Part shown: in pieces, positions 1 to 7,886 of the stretch
Numbering within the stretch: the stretch's first letter is position 1
Layout: every line of letters starts with the position of its first letter
Assembly (NCBI GenBank): GCA_947258635.1
Contig: CAMYJM010000069.1
Coordinates: 1-13,925, forward strand
Length of the DNA: 13,925 bases
Source of the DNA: an uncultured Acidimicrobiaceae bacterium
GTDB lineage: Bacteria > Actinomycetota > Acidimicrobiia > Spongiisociales > UBA5794
Direction: 5' to 3'
Program-made: the position numbers and the translations under genes
Notes under the pieces: model-generated
Databases searched by the model: none
What the model was told of the DNA's origin: nothing
What the model saw: the letters and a program-made list of their open reading frames with translations, nothing else

Positions 1-142
1 CCCTCGCTATCTCCATGAGTCACACGCTACTCCAGGTCGGTCGGGGCGGTCGCGGACTCTTTGCACCGACTCCGTGCACGAGGGTGTTTTGCCGCTTCCG
101 AGCTGAGGGCCAAGAATGGGCTCTCCTGAGACGGGATGAGGT

Positions 143-1165
143 GTGTCGAGCCGATTAGTGGGCACCGAGCGGGATCCGTGGCGCCAGGTCCGCCTCGCCG
201 TCATCGCGCTCGGCGGCGTGTTGATCGCAGGCACGATCGCCTACCGGGTCGTGGGCCTGAGCCTGTTCGACGCTTTCTACCAGACTCTGATCACGATCTC
301 GACGGTCGGATTCAGCGAGGTCGGCGACCAGCCGAGCTCGGCGTACCGAGCGGTGACGGCGGTTGTCATCATCGTTGGAGTTGGCCTCGCCCTCTACACG
401 TTGGGCCTGTTCTTCGAGGCACTGATGGAAGGCAGAATCGGCGAGCATGTTGGGAGGACGAGATTGCAGAATGCACTTGACCATCTTGAGGGCCACACCG
501 TCCTGTGTGGGTGGGGCCGAGTCGGCCAGTCCATCTACGCCACACTGCGCAGCGAAGGCGCCGAAGTGGTCGTCATCGACCGCCGGCCCGAGGTCGCCGC
601 GGAGATCAACGGTCTCGTCGTCGTCGGCGAAGCCACCGACGACGTCGTATTGCGCCGGGCCGGCGTGGAGCGGGCACGGGGGCTCATCATCGCCCTCGAC
701 AGCGACGCCGACAACATGTACGTCACGCTCAGCGGGCGATCGATGAACCCCGGGATCGTCATCGTGACCCGGAGCACAACGGCCGCCGCCGGACCCAAGC
801 TCAAGCAAGCCGGAGCCGACACGGTCGTCAATCCGCATGAGATCGGGGGCAATCGAATGGCGGCCTTCATGACCCAACCCAACGTCGCCGACTTCCTCGG
901 TGAGGCGATGCACGACGAGCGTTTCGAGGTTCAGCTCCGTGAGTTCGAAGTGCTCCCCGGCACGATTCTGGATGGCTCGACGCTCGAGGACTCGGGGCTG
1001 AAACGCGCCACAGGGGTGACCGTCCTCGCAATCAAGCGACCCGACGGGTCCTTCCTCCACCACCCGGTTGCCGAGACCACCCTGGATGCCGGCGATGTGC
1101 CCATCGTGCTCGGCACGTCCGAGCAACATCGGTCCCTTCGCGATTGGCTTAACACGGCGCGCTGA
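143..1165 (+). CDS. Two-TM potassium channel with RCK (TrkA-N/TrkA-C) regulatory domains
   Basis: Predicted K+ channel subunit of the MthK-like architecture, 340 aa, a normal length for this class. Residues 17-37 form TM1, 44-60 the pore helix and filter, and 70-92 TM2. The filter reads TVGFSE at 54-59 where canonical channels have TVGYGD. A Rossmann RCK_N domain follows, with GWGRVG (123-128) as the dinucleotide-binding glycine motif and an acidic residue after strand 2 (VVVIDRRPE, 142-150). RCK_C is about 262-340. By family knowledge such channels assemble as tetramers gated by a ring of RCK domains that bind nucleotide or ions. The GTG at 143 is the first start after an in-frame stop at 137-139, with only a weak GGGA site upstream; GTG at 158 is an alternative. 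It stands alone: the next gene starts 245 bases on. Ligand and ion selectivity are not determined by the sequence. Confidence 0.9.
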   Translation: MSSRLVGTERDPWRQVRLAVIALGGVLIAGTIAYRVVGLSLFDAFYQTLITISTVGFSEVGDQPSSAYRAVTAVVIIVGVGLALYTLGLFFEALMEGRIGEHVGRTRLQNALDHLEGHTVLCGWGRVGQSIYATLRSEGAEVVVIDRRPEVAAEINGLVVVGEATDDVVLRRAGVERARGLIIALDSDADNMYVTLSGRSMNPGIVIVTRSTTAAAGPKLKQAGADTVVNPHEIGGNRMAAFMTQPNVADFLGEAMHDERFEVQLREFEVLPGTILDGSTLEDSGLKRATGVTVLAIKRPDGSFLHHPVAETTLDAGDVPIVLGTSEQHRSLRDWLNTAR

Positions 1166-1264
1166 CGCGAATCGGGTCGGGCTCTGCTCCAGCTCGGGGT
1201 ATGCCGCGGTCGATCGACAGACGCCGCCATTCCAACGTGCCACGCGCTCCAGACAAGTCGATTT

Positions 1265-1303
1265 GCTGGGACCTTTGGCTCTATTCCCAGCCTCCCAGGA
1301 GGC
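1265..1303 (+). promoter_or_regulatory. Two overlapping hairpins in the leader of the nucleotidase gene
   Basis: In the 245-base gap before the nucleotidase gene, GCTGGGA (1265-1271) pairs perfectly with TCCCAGC (1285-1291) across a 13-base loop. GCCTCC (1290-1295) pairs with GGAGGC (1298-1303). The two stems share bases 1290-1291, so they cannot both form completely. No T-run follows, so this is not a simple intrinsic terminator, and I do not recognise a known riboswitch class. Chance pairing in GC-rich DNA is a real alternative. Confidence 0.25.
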
Positions 1304-1305
1304 GC

Positions 1306-1401
1306 ATGTTGGAGGGTGCGGCACCGGTCTATCCAGGCCGGGTAGCCAGGAATCTCCATGGCGTCGCAAGCGGTGGGAAACGCCGTGGAGCACAGCGCTG
1401 A
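1306..1401 (+). CDS. Possible 31-aa leader ORF ending at the nucleotidase ribosome site
   Basis: An ATG at 1306 follows AGGAGG (1297-1302) with a short 3-base spacer and opens a 31-codon frame (MLEGAAPVYPG... ending ...GGKRRGAQR). Its TGA at 1399-1401 touches the AGGAGG of the next gene, 10 bases before that gene's ATG. The geometry would suit translational coupling or a leader peptide. The product is basic and resembles nothing I know. The spacer is shorter than optimal and no conservation can be tested here, so this is a weak call. Confidence 0.2.
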   Translation: MLEGAAPVYPGRVARNLHGVASGGKRRGAQR

Positions 1402-1410
1402 GGAGGAACA

Positions 1411-4400
1411 ATGCGCACTCGATGGGGAAGGGTGATGATCTTTGCCGTCACAATGGCGATGATCGTCCCAGCGGGGGCTTCGGCAGCAGGTACGAATCGC
1501 CACGGGCCGGCTTCGTCACAAGCTGTCGAAATCACACTGCTGCACACGAATGACTTCCACGGTCGATTAGAGACGGATTACGCCTACCGCGGAGGAGCTG
1601 CCTATCTGGCCGATGCGGTGAACGATGTTCGCGCCGAGGTCGGCGCCGCGAACGTCGCCTTGCTGGACGCCGGAGATGTCTATTTCGCCGCCCCGGCGAT
1701 ATCGCAACTCTTGATGGGCGAAAGCACCATCGACATCTACAACATGATGGGCTACGACGTCGCGGCCTTCGGCAATCATGAGTTCGACAAGGGCCAGGAC
1801 GAACTGGCCGCCCGCGTCGCCCAGTCCGAATTCCCATGGCTGGGCGCCAACGTCGTTCTCGAAGGCACCGACTGGGAACTCCCGGAATGGGCACAGGCCT
1901 ATGAGATCCTCGATGTCGGCGGCATCAAACTGGGTGTCCTCGGCCTCGCCGGCGAGGAAACCCCCGACGTCACACTGCTGGGTACCACGGCGGGCCTGGT
2001 GTTCAAGGATCTGACAGAGTCGGTCATGCACTACTACGACGAGGTGATGGCCCAGGCGGACGCCATGGTCGTACTCGTCCACATGGGTACCGAAGACAGT
2101 GGACCCTACGACGGCCTCGTCACCGTGGCCCAGGAACTGATCGATGCCGGGACGCCGGTCGATCTGATGATCGGCGGCCACCAGCACCAGGTGATCGACG
2201 AACCGGTCATGGTCGGCGACACGGCCATCGTGGCCGCCGGCTATTACGGCCGCTGGCTCGGCAGGGTTGATGTGGCCATCGACTCTTCGACCAAGTCGCT
2301 GTCGGTCGTCGGTCGCGAGCTCATGACTATCACCGGCGCGCCCTCGGCCGAGGACCTGCTGGCGATGGTTTCCGAGATGTACGACGCGGGACTGATCGGA
2401 ACCGGCGGGATCCACAACAGCCTCGTCAAGAAGCTCGAGAACGCGCTGAAGTCGCTGGCAAAGGGCAACCACAAGGCGGCGATCAACCAGTTGGAGGCGT
2501 TCGTCAACGAGGTCGGGGCCCTGAGCTCCAAAAAGCTCGACCCCGATGCCGCCGCGGCGTTGCTGGACGTGGCAACGGCACTCGCCAACGACGTCGACTT
2601 CGATGTGGCGGCCCAGGTTGGCTACTGGGCCGAAATCGTCGCCCCGATCGTCAACCAGCCGGTTGCCTATAGCAACATCAGCCTCACCCGCGACTACAAC
2701 AACGAGTCTCTGATCGGCGACATCGTCGCAGACTCGATGCGGTGGAGTGCCGATCTCTACGACGATGGCGAGCTGAACGACAGCGTGGTCGCCGCGTTCA
2801 CCAACCCGGGCGGCCTCCGGGCGGACGTCGTGATTCCCGACGGGGCTTCCCTGCCGCACACCATCACATGGGGTGACACCTTCAACGTGCTGCCGTTCGG
2901 CAACACGCTGTTCCTGATGGACCTGACCGGCGCCCAGATCCAAGATCTGCTCGACCAGTCGGCGAAGTTGTACAAGGGGATTCTGCAAACGTCAGGCGCC
3001 AGCTACTACTGGTACAACGACACCGGCACCGATGACCCCACAACCTGGGGCGCCTACGGAGTCGAAATCGGCGGCGAGCCACTGGATCGTGATGAGGTAT
3101 ACACCATCGCGACGAACAACTTCCTCGCCGGCGGCCAGGATGGATGGACGACGTTCGCCGATGGCGTCAACCGGTGGGACACGTACTACGACACGCAGGA
3201 AGGCTTTGTCGAGTACCTGACGATGCTCGACACCGTCGATGCCGAGGACGTTCCGGGAAACCGGATCGTCGAACTCGACAACGTCGTGACCATGCTCCAC
3301 ACCAACGACACCCACGGCAGGTGGGAGGCCGACAGCTACGGCGGGGGAATGGTGTACCTGGCTTCTTTGATCGCAGAGGAGCGAGCCCACAACCCGAATG
3401 CGCTCCTGCTCGACGCAGGCGATACCTTCCAGGGGAACTCGTTCGCCTACTTCTTCAAGGACCGGCCGGACAACCCGATCGCCGGCGGGATGAACTGGCT
3501 GGGCTACGACGCGATGACGCTGGGCAACCATGAGTTCAACTTCGGAGCGGACACGTTCGCCACGATGCTGAGCCAGCTGGACGCGGAGTTGTTGGGCACG
3601 GCAAACATGGATGACGACGGAACCTACGGCTTCATCAACGACAACGTCCAGGACTACATCAACCTGGATGTGGGCGGCAAGAAGGTGACGATTCTCGGGA
3701 TCACCAATCCGCGGATCTACCGCTACGAGCTGCCGACCAACATCCTGGGCTTGACGTTCTATCCGGCCGTCGACGCCGCAGTCGACATGGTCCCGGACAT
3801 CCTTGCGGCCGAAGTTCCCGACCTCTTCGTCGGATTGACCCATGTGGGCTATCAGCCTTACGGCGGCGAGATCGACAGCGACGAGCTGATCGCACAGAGC
3901 GTCGGCGGACTCGACATCATCATCGGTGGGCACAGCCACACGGAGCTGAATCCGGCGGCAATGATCTCCGATCCGGTGAACAACCCGGATGGCACATTGG
4001 TCGCCCACGCGCGGCGTTACGCCGGGTTCCTCGGTCAGGTGAACGTCGGGTTCATCGGGGATGACATCGTACTCCGCGAGGGATTCCTCATCCCGAGCAG
4101 CGAGGCGACGCCCGACCCCGACCTGTTGGCATATCTGGCGCCATACGCGGGCGAGATCGAGGCATACAACAGTACGATCATCGGCCAGACGATGGCACCG
4201 ATCGACGCGCTCGAGGCTTACACGCAGGAAACAAACGGAGCCAACCTGCAAGCAGACGCCGCGGTGTGGGAGCTGCTCGACAAGGAAGGGGTCGCGGTCG
4301 ATCTGCACCTCTCCGGAGCGATGTCCAACAGGCTGGTAGCCGAAGGGGCGACGCCGGCAACGCCGCTCGACATCACCAAGGGCGACATGTTCGACCTGAT

Positions 4401-4860
4401 GCCATACGAGAACTCACTGGTCGTGTTCGAGATGACCGGGTCCCAGATCAAGGAGATCCTTGAGCGGAGCTATCGCAACTGGTGGTGGTACAGCCAGGGT
4501 TACCCGTGGGGCGGCTACTCGCACTACACGACGTGCATGCTGGCCACCGACGCCGACAACGTCATCACCTACACGGGTGATCTCGCTGTCGAACCGGACG
4601 GGAACAACGCGGCGTCGTTGACGCTCAACGGACTGGACGTCGACTTCGCCGACACGACGACTAGCTATCTGGTGTCGACGGTGAACTATGTGGCGGCGGG
4701 ATCGTGCAACTTCAACAACGACGGCGAAACGATCTGGCCGCTCGACCAGATCGCCTATGACACGCAGTACTACGTGCGTGACACGGTGATCAACTATGCA
4801 GAGGCCCAGGGTGTCATCAATCCTGTGATCGAAGGGCGGTTGGTCTTTCCGACCCCATAG
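1411..4860 (+). CDS. Secreted tandem UshA-like 5'-nucleotidase with inserted FIMAH-like domain
   Basis: A 1149-aa exported protein, about twice the length of UshA-type 5'-nucleotidases, which hydrolyse extracellular nucleotides to nucleosides and phosphate. Residues 1-26 look like a signal peptide (basic start, hydrophobic core, AGASAA end). Unit 1: metallophosphatase with D48/H50, D87, GNHE (121-124), H224 and GGHQH (255-259). A helical segment at 321-394 resembles the FIMAH domain. The 5'-nucleotidase C domain (about 415-620) has NPGGLR (465-470) and FLAGGQDGW (571-579). Unit 2: metallophosphatase with D633/H635, D669, GNHE (705-708), H811 and GGHSH (839-843), then a C-terminal domain (about 923-1149) in which the NxGGxR element reads SGAMSNR (968-974) and the FLAGGxDG element is lost. 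All metal ligands are present in both units. There is no LPXTG or C-terminal TM anchor, so it is probably released or loosely bound. ATG 1411 has AGGAGG at 1401-1406. It appears monocistronic, with a terminator behind it. Confidence 0.92.
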   Translation: MRTRWGRVMIFAVTMAMIVPAGASAAGTNRHGPASSQAVEITLLHTNDFHGRLETDYAYRGGAAYLADAVNDVRAEVGAANVALLDAGDVYFAAPAISQLLMGESTIDIYNMMGYDVAAFGNHEFDKGQDELAARVAQSEFPWLGANVVLEGTDWELPEWAQAYEILDVGGIKLGVLGLAGEETPDVTLLGTTAGLVFKDLTESVMHYYDEVMAQADAMVVLVHMGTEDSGPYDGLVTVAQELIDAGTPVDLMIGGHQHQVIDEPVMVGDTAIVAAGYYGRWLGRVDVAIDSSTKSLSVVGRELMTITGAPSAEDLLAMVSEMYDAGLIGTGGIHNSLVKKLENALKSLAKGNHKAAINQLEAFVNEVGALSSKKLDPDAAAALLDVATALANDVDFDVAAQVGYWAEIVAPIVNQPVAYSNISLTRDYNNESLIGDIVADSMRWSADLYDDGELNDSVVAAFTNPGGLRADVVIPDGASLPHTITWGDTFNVLPFGNTLFLMDLTGAQIQDLLDQSAKLYKGILQTSGASYYWYNDTGTDDPTTWGAYGVEIGGEPLDRDEVYTIATNNFLAGGQDGWTTFADGVNRWDTYYDTQEGFVEYLTMLDTVDAEDVPGNRIVELDNVVTMLHTNDTHGRWEADSYGGGMVYLASLIAEERAHNPNALLLDAGDTFQGNSFAYFFKDRPDNPIAGGMNWLGYDAMTLGNHEFNFGADTFATMLSQLDAELLGTANMDDDGTYGFINDNVQDYINLDVGGKKVTILGITNPRIYRYELPTNILGLTFYPAVDAAVDMVPDILAAEVPDLFVGLTHVGYQPYGGEIDSDELIAQSVGGLDIIIGGHSHTELNPAAMISDPVNNPDGTLVAHARRYAGFLGQVNVGFIGDDIVLREGFLIPSSEATPDPDLLAYLAPYAGEIEAYNSTIIGQTMAPIDALEAYTQETNGANLQADAAVWELLDKEGVAVDLHLSGAMSNRLVAEGATPATPLDITKGDMFDLMPYENSLVVFEMTGSQIKEILERSYRNWWWYSQGYPWGGYSHYTTCMLATDADNVITYTGDLAVEPDGNNAASLTLNGLDVDFADTTTSYLVSTVNYVAAGSCNFNNDGETIWPLDQIAYDTQYYVRDTVINYAEAQGVINPVIEGRLVFPTP

Positions 4861-4889
4861 TGATGAACTCTCGAGCCCATAGATGGACT

Positions 4890-4915
4890 GGGAGCCCCGC
4901 CTCGGCGGGGCTCCC
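4890..4915 (+). terminator. Hairpin terminator after the nucleotidase gene
   Basis: GGGAGCCCCGCC (4890-4901) pairs perfectly with GGCGGGGCTCCC (4904-4915), a 12-bp GC-rich stem with a very tight loop, beginning 29 bases after the nucleotidase stop. There is no strong T-run after it, which is common for hairpin terminators in high-GC actinobacteria. It separates the nucleotidase from the ABC operon. Confidence 0.75.
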
Positions 4916-4994
4916 CGGTTGACCGAACGGGACGCACGCGGTGCTGGATCGCGCAGTCTTCCTGATCGAATCGGCTCGACTCAGGAGGAGGCCG

Positions 4995-5000
4995 TAGAGT
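4995..5000 (+). promoter_or_regulatory. Candidate -10 box (TAGAGT) for the ABC exporter operon
   Basis: TAGAGT fits the TAnnnT -10 pattern of actinobacterial housekeeping promoters. It lies 7 bases before ATG 5008, the usual geometry of a leaderless transcript. A competing reading is that AGGAGG at 4983-4988 is the ribosome site for GTG 5002, 13 bases downstream. No convincing -35 element is seen. Confidence 0.35.
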
Positions 5001-5001
5001 C

Positions 5002-5901
5002 GTGCCCATGACCAACGGACTTCGCGTTACGGGACTGCGCAAGCGCTTTGGCGAGATCGAGGCGTTGCGCGGCATCGACCTCGAGGTGCCCCGCGGGCAA
5101 CTCGTCGGCTTCCTCGGCCCCAATGGGGCGGGCAAGACCACAACCATGCGCGGCGTGCTGGGGCTGGTGGCCATGGACGCCGGGTCGGTCACCTGGGACG
5201 GCAGTCCGATGACCGAAGACGACCGCCACCACATTGGCTACATGCCCCAGGAGCGCGGCCTGTACCCCCGGATGATGGTGCACGAGCACATTGCCTACAT
5301 GGGGCGCCTCGCAGGGCTGGATCACGCCACAGCCGACGGACGGGCCCGCCAGTGGGCGGAGCGAGTTGGGTTGGCGGACCGGGGCAATGACCTGATCCAA
5401 GAGCTGTCGACGGGCAACCAGCAGCGGGTGCAGCTGGCCGTAGCATTGGTCCACGAGCCGGAGCTGTTGATCTTGGACGAGCCGTTCGCCGGCCTCGACC
5501 CCGTTGCGGTCGCCACGCTGTCGGAAGTCATGGCCGAGCAGGTGGCCCGAGGCGCCAGCGTCGTCTTCTCCAGCCATCAACTGGACCTCGTGCAAGATCT
5601 GGCCGAGCACGTGACGATCGTCGCCGCCGGCGTGACCCGGGCGACGGGCACCGTGACCAACCTGCGAGCCCACTCCCCCGTCCGGCATCTCGAGATCCAT
5701 TGGAACGGCAGCGTTCCGAACTGGAGCCCACCCGACGGCGAGCCGCGCAAGGCCCCCGCCGGCGTCTCCCGCTTCGTGGTGCCGGCCGATTCCGACGCCG
5801 CCGTGCTGATTGCCAGCGCGGCGGCGACTGGCGCGGTAGGTGCGGTCAGCTTCGAGCCTCCGGGCCTCGACGACGTCTTCCTGGAGTTGGTGAGCCGATG
5901 A
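5002..5901 (+). CDS. ABC transporter ATP-binding subunit, NatA/YhaQ-like
   Basis: A 299-aa ATPase that should power the ABC-2 permease encoded immediately downstream. Visible motifs: Walker A GPNGAGKTT (39-47), Q-loop Q83 (MPQERGLYP), signature LSTGNQQR (135-142), Walker B LLILDEP (155-161), D-loop after it, and switch His192 (SSHQ). The C-terminal 80 residues, ending in GLDDVFLELV, form the DUF4162-like tail typical of NatA/YhaQ-type ATPases. The family includes Na+ exporters and drug or toxin exporters; the substrate cannot be read here. The start is GTG 5002 (AGGAGG 13 bases upstream) or ATG 5008 (leaderless), a difference of 2 residues. The stop overlaps the permease start as ATGA, so the two are translationally coupled. 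Confidence 0.93.
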   Translation: MPMTNGLRVTGLRKRFGEIEALRGIDLEVPRGQLVGFLGPNGAGKTTTMRGVLGLVAMDAGSVTWDGSPMTEDDRHHIGYMPQERGLYPRMMVHEHIAYMGRLAGLDHATADGRARQWAERVGLADRGNDLIQELSTGNQQRVQLAVALVHEPELLILDEPFAGLDPVAVATLSEVMAEQVARGASVVFSSHQLDLVQDLAEHVTIVAAGVTRATGTVTNLRAHSPVRHLEIHWNGSVPNWSPPDGEPRKAPAGVSRFVVPADSDAAVLIASAAATGAVGAVSFEPPGLDDVFLELVSR

Positions 5902-7103
5902 GTGCCGCCATGGTCAAAGAGGTGGCCTGGCGGGAGATCCGAACCCGCGCCCGCACCAAGTCTTTCAGGTGGATCACCGGCATCCTCGTCGCCGCGGCCG
6001 TCGCCGGGCCGGTCCTGGCCGCCGTGCTGCCGGACAACACCGATGACGACCGGCGCGAGGTGACTATCGGCCTCGTGGCAATCGACCAGGGCATCGAGAA
6101 CCAGATCGCGGCGTTTGCCGAGGCGGGCCTCGACATCACGTTCCGCGACCTCACGGGCGCCTCGGCGGAGCAGGTCGGGCAGGCGCTCGCCGACGGTGAG
6201 ATCGACGTGGCGTTCGAGTCGGGACCGACGCTCGTGTGGAACCGGGGCACGGACTTCGAGATCGCCGGAGTCGTCAACACCGTCCTCCAGCAACAAGCAC
6301 TGCTGGCTAGGGGGCGAGCGCTCGGGCTGGATCAGGACGACATCGTCGAGCTGCTCACACCGGTCGCGTTGGAGGAGCGGTTCGCCAACGAGGCCGGCGA
6401 GTCAGAAGGAGTCACCATCTTCGTGTCGTTCCTCGGACTGATGGCCGCCTTCATGCTGCCGCAGATATTCGGGCAGCTCACCATGATGAGCGTCGTCGAA
6501 GAGAAGTCGACGCGGGTCATCGAGGTGTTGCTCAACCACCTGCGCCCCCGCACCCTGCTCCTCGGGAAGGTGCTCGGCGTGGGGGCGCTGGCAGTGGTGC
6601 AGTTGGTGGTGGTTGTCGGCGGGCTGGCGGCCGCATTGCTGGCGACCGACTCGATCGACATTCCCGCGGCCGTGTGGCGGTTCGTCCCAATAATCCTCGT
6701 GTCGATCCTCGGCGGTCTCGCCATCTACAACACGCTCTTTGCCCTGCTCGGCTCGCTCATCTCGCGCCAGGAAGACGCCTCCCAAGTGATGATGCCGATC
6801 TTCATCCCGCTGATGGCCGGGTTCTTCATCGGCCAGACGGCCATCACCGGAAACGCCGAGTCGTTGTTGGTCAAGGCCCTCACGCTGTTCCCCCTGACGG
6901 CCCCGATGCTGCTGCCGCTTCGGGTCGCCCGCGACGCCATCGCGCCCTGGGAGGTCGCCCTCTCGCTCGGTTTCCTCGTGCTCGGCGTGTGGGGGTTGAT
7001 CCGCATCGCCGCCCGGGTCTACGAGTTCACCCTGCTCCACACGGGATCCCGCGTCGGTTGGGGGCAACTCGTGAGGCTGAGCCGCGGAGCCACCCTCGAC
7101 TGA
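5898..7103 (+). CDS. ABC-2 type permease, NatB/YhaP-like
   Basis: A 401-aa membrane partner of the upstream ATPase. It has one N-terminal TM (about 26-45), then a large extracytoplasmic domain (about 46-170), then about five further hydrophobic spans: 172-195, 222-249, 261-284, 298-314 and 352-371, with another hydrophobic stretch near 325-341. The sequence EEKSTRVIEVLL (201-212), just after the second TM, is the hallmark of ABC-2 permeases with large outer domains (NatB, YhaP, YhfK-like). The start ATG 5898 overlaps the ATPase stop by 4 bases. The frame is open further upstream to 5700, but that part lies inside the ATPase gene and is not used. Likely role: export of Na+ or a small toxic compound; the exact substrate is unknown. 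Confidence 0.92.
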   Translation: MSAAMVKEVAWREIRTRARTKSFRWITGILVAAAVAGPVLAAVLPDNTDDDRREVTIGLVAIDQGIENQIAAFAEAGLDITFRDLTGASAEQVGQALADGEIDVAFESGPTLVWNRGTDFEIAGVVNTVLQQQALLARGRALGLDQDDIVELLTPVALEERFANEAGESEGVTIFVSFLGLMAAFMLPQIFGQLTMMSVVEEKSTRVIEVLLNHLRPRTLLLGKVLGVGALAVVQLVVVVGGLAAALLATDSIDIPAAVWRFVPIILVSILGGLAIYNTLFALLGSLISRQEDASQVMMPIFIPLMAGFFIGQTAITGNAESLLVKALTLFPLTAPMLLPLRVARDAIAPWEVALSLGFLVLGVWGLIRIAARVYEFTLLHTGSRVGWGQLVRLSRGATLD

Positions 7104-7122
7104 CGGCCAACCCCACGGCGGC

Positions 7123-7743
7123 TCAGGCCGGACGGAGGAGGGTGAATACCTCGCCGAGGTCGGCATAGTCGAAGTAGCCGAGTCGGGCCAGCGGGCGCAA
7201 GCGGCGCCAATCGACCATGCCGTCGACGATTACGCCGTCGTCGATGTGGATCTGGACGACCTGGCCGATCACCATCGTATTCTTGTCGGTGGCCGGCGAG
7301 GGAAGATCGAGGATCTGCACCACTTGGCACTCGAGATTGATCGGCGAGGCGGCCACCCGCGGGGGGCGCACCTTCACCGAGGGGGCTGCGGCGATGCCGG
7401 CCGTCGTCATCTCGTCGACTTCACTGGGCAGGTTCGCCGAGGTGGCATTCATCGCCTCTCGCAGGTCGTAGGTGCACAGGTTGAAGACGAACTCGGGCAC
7501 CTCCCGGACGTTTCGCAATGAGTCTTTGGGCCCACCGTCGGCGTGGGAGCCGTTGGGACAGAACATCACCGCCGGCGGGTCCCCGGCGACCATGTTGAAG
7601 AAGCTGTACGGCGCCAGGTTGACCGCGCCGGCGGCCGAGATCGTGGAGATCCACCCGATCGGTCGGGGCGTCACGAGCGAGCTGTACACATTGTGGGCCA
7701 GGCCCGGCGGCTTCATCCCGTCGCTGGCCGGATCGAACTCCAT
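7123..7743 (-). CDS. Flavin reductase-like (FMN-binding split-barrel) protein
   Basis: A 206-aa member of the flavin reductase-like/DIM6-NTAB family. These proteins bind FMN in a split barrel and act as NAD(P)H:flavin oxidoreductases, often feeding a monooxygenase. The diagnostic N-terminal stretch is clear: TPRPIGWIST (25-34), a short loop, then NLAPYSFFN (42-50), followed by DPPAVMF (55-61) and KDSLRNV (73-79), which contribute to FMN binding in the family. ATG at 7743 is supported by an AAAGGTGA ribosome site just upstream on the minus strand. The frame is open to 8028, but the extra 95 residues look non-coding. It is convergent with the permease (19 bases apart) and divergent from the next gene. 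No partner monooxygenase is nearby, so its substrate is unknown. Confidence 0.9.
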   Translation of the reverse strand: MEFDPASDGMKPPGLAHNVYSSLVTPRPIGWISTISAAGAVNLAPYSFFNMVAGDPPAVMFCPNGSHADGGPKDSLRNVREVPEFVFNLCTYDLREAMNATSANLPSEVDEMTTAGIAAAPSVKVRPPRVAASPINLECQVVQILDLPSPATDKNTMVIGQVVQIHIDDGVIVDGMVDWRRLRPLARLGYFDYADLGEVFTLLRPA

Positions 7744-7864
7744 ATCGTCACCTTTCTGAGCTGGTACCGCGCCGACTGGCATCGCGCCACCGCGGCACGA
7801 CACCGTCCCTCCAGTATCGCGGCGAAAGGAAGATCGGGCTGATCGCCTGGCGCAATGGGTCGCC

Positions 7865-7886
7865 GTGCGCGATATTGGCGCGACAC
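7865..7886. promoter_or_regulatory. Imperfect inverted repeat in the divergent intergenic region
   Basis: GTG-CGCG (7865-7871) faces CGCG-A-CAC (7879-7886) around ATATTGG: seven base pairs with one bulged A. It sits between the divergent flavin reductase gene and the next plus-strand gene, just before AGGAGG at 7889. It could be an operator or a 5' leader hairpin. The AT-rich centre stands out against the GC-rich surroundings. Confidence 0.3.

Noticed and set aside
1166..1410. Known riboswitch (c-di-AMP, cobalamin, SAM) in the leader of the nucleotidase gene
   Set aside because: None of the conserved core sequences of these classes is visible; only simple stems remain.
155..1411. Long minus-strand ORF (418 codons) opposite the potassium channel gene
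   Set aside because: It mirrors a well-supported channel gene; its translation has no recognisable motif and shows the biased composition of a GC-rich antisense frame.
1567..4308. Two long minus-strand ORFs (about 470 and 440 codons) opposite the nucleotidase gene
   Set aside because: Antisense shadows of a gene with complete metallophosphatase motifs; no ribosome sites or domains of their own.
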